The notes below the pieces were generated by a model. It did no database searches. It was not told the DNA's origin and was given only the letters and a program-made list of their open reading frames with translations. DNA of 9,412 nt from DASYSA01 sp036003885 (GTDB lineage Bacteria > Acidobacteriota > Blastocatellia > UBA7656): assembly GCA_036003885.1 (NCBI GenBank), contig DASYSA010000586.1, positions 1 through 9,412 of the forward strand. The letters run 5' to 3'. Positions 6,617-9,412 of this stretch are shown piece by piece. The position numbers and the translations under genes were made by a program. How positions within the stretch are numbered: the first letter of the stretch is position 1; every line of letters begins with the position of its first letter.

Positions 6617-6711
6617 GATTTAGGAGATAGGATCTAGGATTAAGAATTGGTAGTCCGAGATACTAGCTAGATCCTAAATCTTAGATCCTAAATCCTAGAT
6701 CCTATCTCCTA
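6614..6711. repeat. Heptad inverted repeat B between convergent genes
   Basis: Positions 6621-6641 and 6691-6711 are perfect 21-bp inverted copies enclosing 49 nt. The arms consist of 7-bp units GGATTTA, GGAGATA and GGATCTA, the same family as repeat A, which also encloses 49 nt. The first 27 nt of the interior (6642-6668) are non-repetitive. The last 22 (6669-6690) are further heptads in right-arm orientation. The stop codon of the hydrolase gene (6614-6616) opens the array on the plus strand. The stop codon of the pilX-like gene (6709-6711) lies inside the right arm on the minus strand. A strong symmetrical RNA hairpin could form in either transcript, so a bidirectional terminator or 3'-end stabiliser is plausible, though neither side has a T-tract. 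Confidence 0.95.
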
Positions 6712-8856
6712 CGGGTTTGCGTTGACTGTTCCGTAGTAGACACGCTTCAATGAGACCACCATCGGAAAGTTCGTCTGCGCCTGAACGGTAGGTAGCCCTG
6801 TCGGGCCTCCAGTGTCTACAACATAACCGGGATAGAACGGCGGTGACTGGCCATTGTCATATCGGGCGTCCCACTTGCCCTTATACATGTACCCGTGCCA
6901 CTGGCCGTCGAACACTCCGAGGTTATCGTAGTTACTCGACTGCGCGCCGCCAACAAGATTGAAGTTGCCGCGATTCGGGTTCCTCGTGTAGTTCTGGACA
7001 TCGGACCTGATGCGACCGCCAAAAGGCCTGCCGTCGGCTCCAACTATCGGCTGGCCGTCGCTGTCTTTCAGTTCGAACGCCGCAATCGAGGCATGCACCG
7101 TGAGATCATTAGGCGCGCGGCCGTCCGAGGGAATGTTGATGTTGCCGCCGGAGGCGAAGATTCCCAGGACGTTCTTCGCATCCTGGTTGATTGGATCCCC
7201 TGAAGCGTTGGCCACGGGTGTTTCATAAGTCAGGTCGCCGGTCAGCGTAACGCTCCCCCCGGACACAGGAGCCCTGGGGTTTCCGCTCGGGTGTCCACCT
7301 GCGGTTACGGTCACTGCGAAGTTCGAATCGATTGCCGGTATCGCCTGACCGTGAGAATCTCGTCCCGGGCCGTGAAGCCCGTTCACATCCCCGTACACAT
7401 AGATTGACGCGGCAGAGCGACTGTCCGTCTTAGCGAGCGAGCGGTCGAGCGGAATGCCCCTCAGCGTGCGAGTCCCATTGCCGCCATCGACGGTTGTGGT
7501 GCCGGCATCTATGTCGATCACCACCACTGTAGTCTGATTACCCTGCCTGATCCTTATCGTCTGGCGATTACCGGAGGCATCGGCGCTCAGGGTCACCTCA
7601 TCGGCCGTTCCCATAACGTATATGCCGCTCCCGGTGAGGGCCTCACCATCGCTCGGCACATAGACACCTTGTTTCAATGTTGGTGTAGTCGAGAGCGGAT
7701 CCACAGCCTTCTCCAAGCCCGTGTTGATATCAGTCGCGGAACGCAGGACTTGATGGAGCTCGCCATCGGTTGGGGCTCCTGCCGACAGGGTAAACCCTCC
7801 ATCGAGAACCGCGCGGGCCTGATCGAAAGCATTTCCGGCCGTAGGAACCGGAGGAACACCACGCTCAAATCCCGCGAGGAATTTCGGAGCGACCAGCACT
7901 CCGTCCACCACCTCGGAATCCGCGTCTACAGGCGCCGGAGGATCTCCTGCGCCGTAGCGATAGAAGCTCGCGCTCTGATAAGACTGGCTAACGTGACCGC
8001 GAAAACTTGGCGCATCCTCACCGCCCGCCGTACTCCAAAATCCAAGACGCTGGTTTGAGTGCACGCGTCCGGCAAACCGGTCGCCGGGCCCCAATCCCTG
8101 ATAGATGAAGGGCCCTTCCGGGTTGTACGGATCAAACTTGTCGAGGAACATTGCATACTCTGAAAAACTCCCCACGCGCAGTCCACCACCATCGGATTTG
8201 ACGAGCAGCTTGAAATTGATCACGCCCTCTTCAACCAGAGTGACCATCCCATTCAAGCCCTGGATACCTTCCCCGACTGACTCGAGCGAGTAGGAGACTG
8301 AATACGGTTCGACCTGGCCGAGTTGAGGGTAGGCCGGATTCACGGGCTTGACGCGACTGCCGATGTGGGTCGGATTGTTGTCGCCTGCCGGATAAGGCAC
8401 CAGAAAATCCTTAATCTTGACCTTGGTTCGGTAGGCTGACAGGTTTGGAAAATCTTCTCTCTTGTTGAGCAACTTCTCGGCCGTCACAATGAAGGCCTCG
8501 CGGTTGAGAGTTGGGGAGCCGGGAACGATGACAGGCGGGTTTGGGATTGAAGCGAGCACGAACTCATCGGTCCGCAGGACGCGATTCAGGTTGTTGACTC
8601 CTGCCTCGGCCGCGTAGAAGCCGCTCATCATATTCTTATAGTTGGACGTGATGAATTTATCGGATACGGAAGTGAAGGTAACCGCGAGACCGAGCATCAA
8701 GAGCAGCGACATTATAAGCAGCACCGAGATCAGGGCTATTCCCCGCTCGTTCCTGCCTGGAACTGTCCGCCCGGACTCCCTCACGCCCCGACTACCCCCG
8801 TTGAATCTTAGCCGGCTCAACAACGCTCTCACACCGATAGCAGCTTGCATGCGCAT
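6709..8856 (-). CDS. PilX-like type IV pilus minor pilin with a large passenger
   Basis: 715 residues from the ATG at 8854-8856, supported by GGAG (8865-8868) 8 nt upstream. A basic 39-residue leader ends in NERG, followed by IALISVLLIMSLLLMLGLAV, which fits a class III signal cleaved by prepilin peptidase between Gly39 and Ile40. Position +5 is Ser44, not the Glu of major pilins, as is usual for PilX-type N-termini (PF14341-like). SGFYAAEAGVNNLNRVL (78-94) is the typical continuation of the pilin helix. The rest, about 600 residues, is beta-rich and Gly/Asp/Asn-rich. A stretch around 235-290 (EYAMFLDKFDPY, FAGRVHSNQRLGFW, FRGHV) resembles the DUF4900-type domain seen with such proteins, recognised by eye only. 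Minor pilins of this class form the pilus tip complex. It is far longer than classical PilX (about 170-200 residues). The upstream minus-strand gene is also pilin-like. The stop falls in repeat B. Confidence 0.85.
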   Translation of the reverse strand: MRMQAAIGVRALLSRLRFNGGSRGVRESGRTVPGRNERGIALISVLLIMSLLLMLGLAVTFTSVSDKFITSNYKNMMSGFYAAEAGVNNLNRVLRTDEFVLASIPNPPVIVPGSPTLNREAFIVTAEKLLNKREDFPNLSAYRTKVKIKDFLVPYPAGDNNPTHIGSRVKPVNPAYPQLGQVEPYSVSYSLESVGEGIQGLNGMVTLVEEGVINFKLLVKSDGGGLRVGSFSEYAMFLDKFDPYNPEGPFIYQGLGPGDRFAGRVHSNQRLGFWSTAGGEDAPSFRGHVSQSYQSASFYRYGAGDPPAPVDADSEVVDGVLVAPKFLAGFERGVPPVPTAGNAFDQARAVLDGGFTLSAGAPTDGELHQVLRSATDINTGLEKAVDPLSTTPTLKQGVYVPSDGEALTGSGIYVMGTADEVTLSADASGNRQTIRIRQGNQTTVVVIDIDAGTTTVDGGNGTRTLRGIPLDRSLAKTDSRSAASIYVYGDVNGLHGPGRDSHGQAIPAIDSNFAVTVTAGGHPSGNPRAPVSGGSVTLTGDLTYETPVANASGDPINQDAKNVLGIFASGGNINIPSDGRAPNDLTVHASIAAFELKDSDGQPIVGADGRPFGGRIRSDVQNYTRNPNRGNFNLVGGAQSSNYDNLGVFDGQWHGYMYKGKWDARYDNGQSPPFYPGYVVDTGGPTGLPTVQAQTNFPMVVSLKRVYYGTVNANP

Positions 8857-8950
8857 AAAGTCGTCTCCAACAGGTCGGGTTCAAGGGGCGCTCGAGGCCT
8901 TCCCGTCGTCACCCTTTGACCCGTCATTAACCGTCCCCCGAGTCTGGTCG

Positions 8951-9412
8951 CTAGAACTTCGGCGCCGGGTTCAACCGCTGGCCCAGCTTTGGTGGCGCGC
9001 CGATGTGCCTGGTAACGTGGTTATAGCCGCCGTTCGTAAAGCCTGTCCCGTTACGGGATCCTGAACCACCTGCGTTGCCCGAAGCGGAACCGTATCCGCT
9101 TCGGCCGTTGCCGGGGTTGGATCCACCACCGCCAAAGGGTCCATCGCCTCCAAAGCCATCCCCGTTTCCAGTGCCTCCGTTCCCTCCTGGTCCACCGTTC
9201 GCACCCAAACCAGGGGTGCCGTTGCCGGTTGCGGACCCGAACGCATCGCCACCGGGAATTCGTCTCGGCCTTATGACGCTCGCCATGGTAACGAGACGCT
9301 CAGCGTTCTTATCGCCAGCGATCTCTGTTCGGCCGGTCAAGGTAACTTCGACTGCGACAGTGCTGTTCTCGCGCGCCAGGCTCTGGCTGGTCACCCATTT
9401 TCCATCCAGGTC
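8951..9412 (-). CDS. C-terminal part of a probable minor pilin with Gly/Asn-rich tail
   Basis: The frame is open from the right edge to the TAG at 8951-8953, giving 153 residues; the start lies outside the window. A GTG at 9392-9394 is not a convincing start because the open frame continues upstream of it. The first 50 or so residues (VAVEVTLTGRTEIAGD, then RLVTMASVIRPRRIP) resemble the last beta-strands and final SxxxPR segment of PilW/PulJ-type pseudopilins. About 80 residues of low-complexity Gly, Asn, Ser and Asp then follow (GGPGGNGGTGNGDGFGGDG and similar), ending in KLGQRLNPAPKF. Order and strand relative to the PilX-like gene, with a 94-bp gap, fit a minor-pilin operon. Assignment as PilW-like is inferred from this short part and the neighbour. 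The gap 8857-8950 holds only the pilX ribosome-binding site as far as can be seen. Confidence 0.65.
   Translation of the reverse strand, partial: DLDGKWVTSQSLARENSTVAVEVTLTGRTEIAGDKNAERLVTMASVIRPRRIPGGDAFGSATGNGTPGLGANGGPGGNGGTGNGDGFGGDGPFGGGGSNPGNGRSGYGSASGNAGGSGSRNGTGFTNGGYNHVTRHIGAPPKLGQRLNPAPKF

Noticed and set aside
7669..8058. Plus-strand open frame inside the pilX-like gene
   Set aside because: It is antisense to the continuous 715-residue frame with a good ribosome-binding site and pilin motifs; no recognisable product.

Overview
This is bacterial DNA of moderately high GC with dense gene packing. The combination of genes (a PilX-type minor pilin with a very large passenger, a Tat-exported metallo-hydrolase, lipoprotein and TPR envelope proteins) and the heptad-periodic intergenic repeats would fit an Acidobacteriota-like soil bacterium, possibly Blastocatellia. 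That assignment is an impression from gene style and is low confidence; no marker gene in the window settles it.

Layout. Positions 1-1268 hold a minus-strand pair: an exported lipoprotein of unknown function (606-1268), then 25 bp downstream a secreted TPR protein that runs off the left edge (1-580). A 305-bp divergent intergenic region (1269-1573) follows, dominated by a long inverted repeat of 7-bp units. Next is a plus-strand block: a gamma-class carbonic anhydrase-like protein (1574-2110), histidyl-tRNA synthetase hisS (2156-3430), aspartyl-tRNA synthetase aspS (3500-5275), and a Tat-exported metallo-beta-lactamase-fold hydrolase (5402-6616). Converging on it from the right are two minus-strand genes of a type IV pilus minor-pilin cluster: a 715-residue PilX-like protein (6709-8856), preceded by the 3' end of a second probable prepilin with a long Gly/Asn-rich tail (8951 to the right edge).

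The tRNA synthetases are housekeeping genes and are intact by all visible catalytic motifs. The pilin-like genes, the lipoprotein, the TPR protein and the hydrolase all act outside the cytoplasm.

The most unusual content is between genes. Repeats at 1302-1450, 5280-5385 and 6614-6711 (and a weaker one at 3426-3486) are inverted repeats built from roughly 7-nt periodic words. Two use the same word (GGATYTA) and have perfect arms of 28 and 21 bp, each enclosing exactly 49 nt. One uses an unrelated word (CGAAACC). The 6614-6711 element supplies or abuts the TAG stop codons of both convergent genes. This looks like one architectural class of interspersed element with locus-specific sequence.
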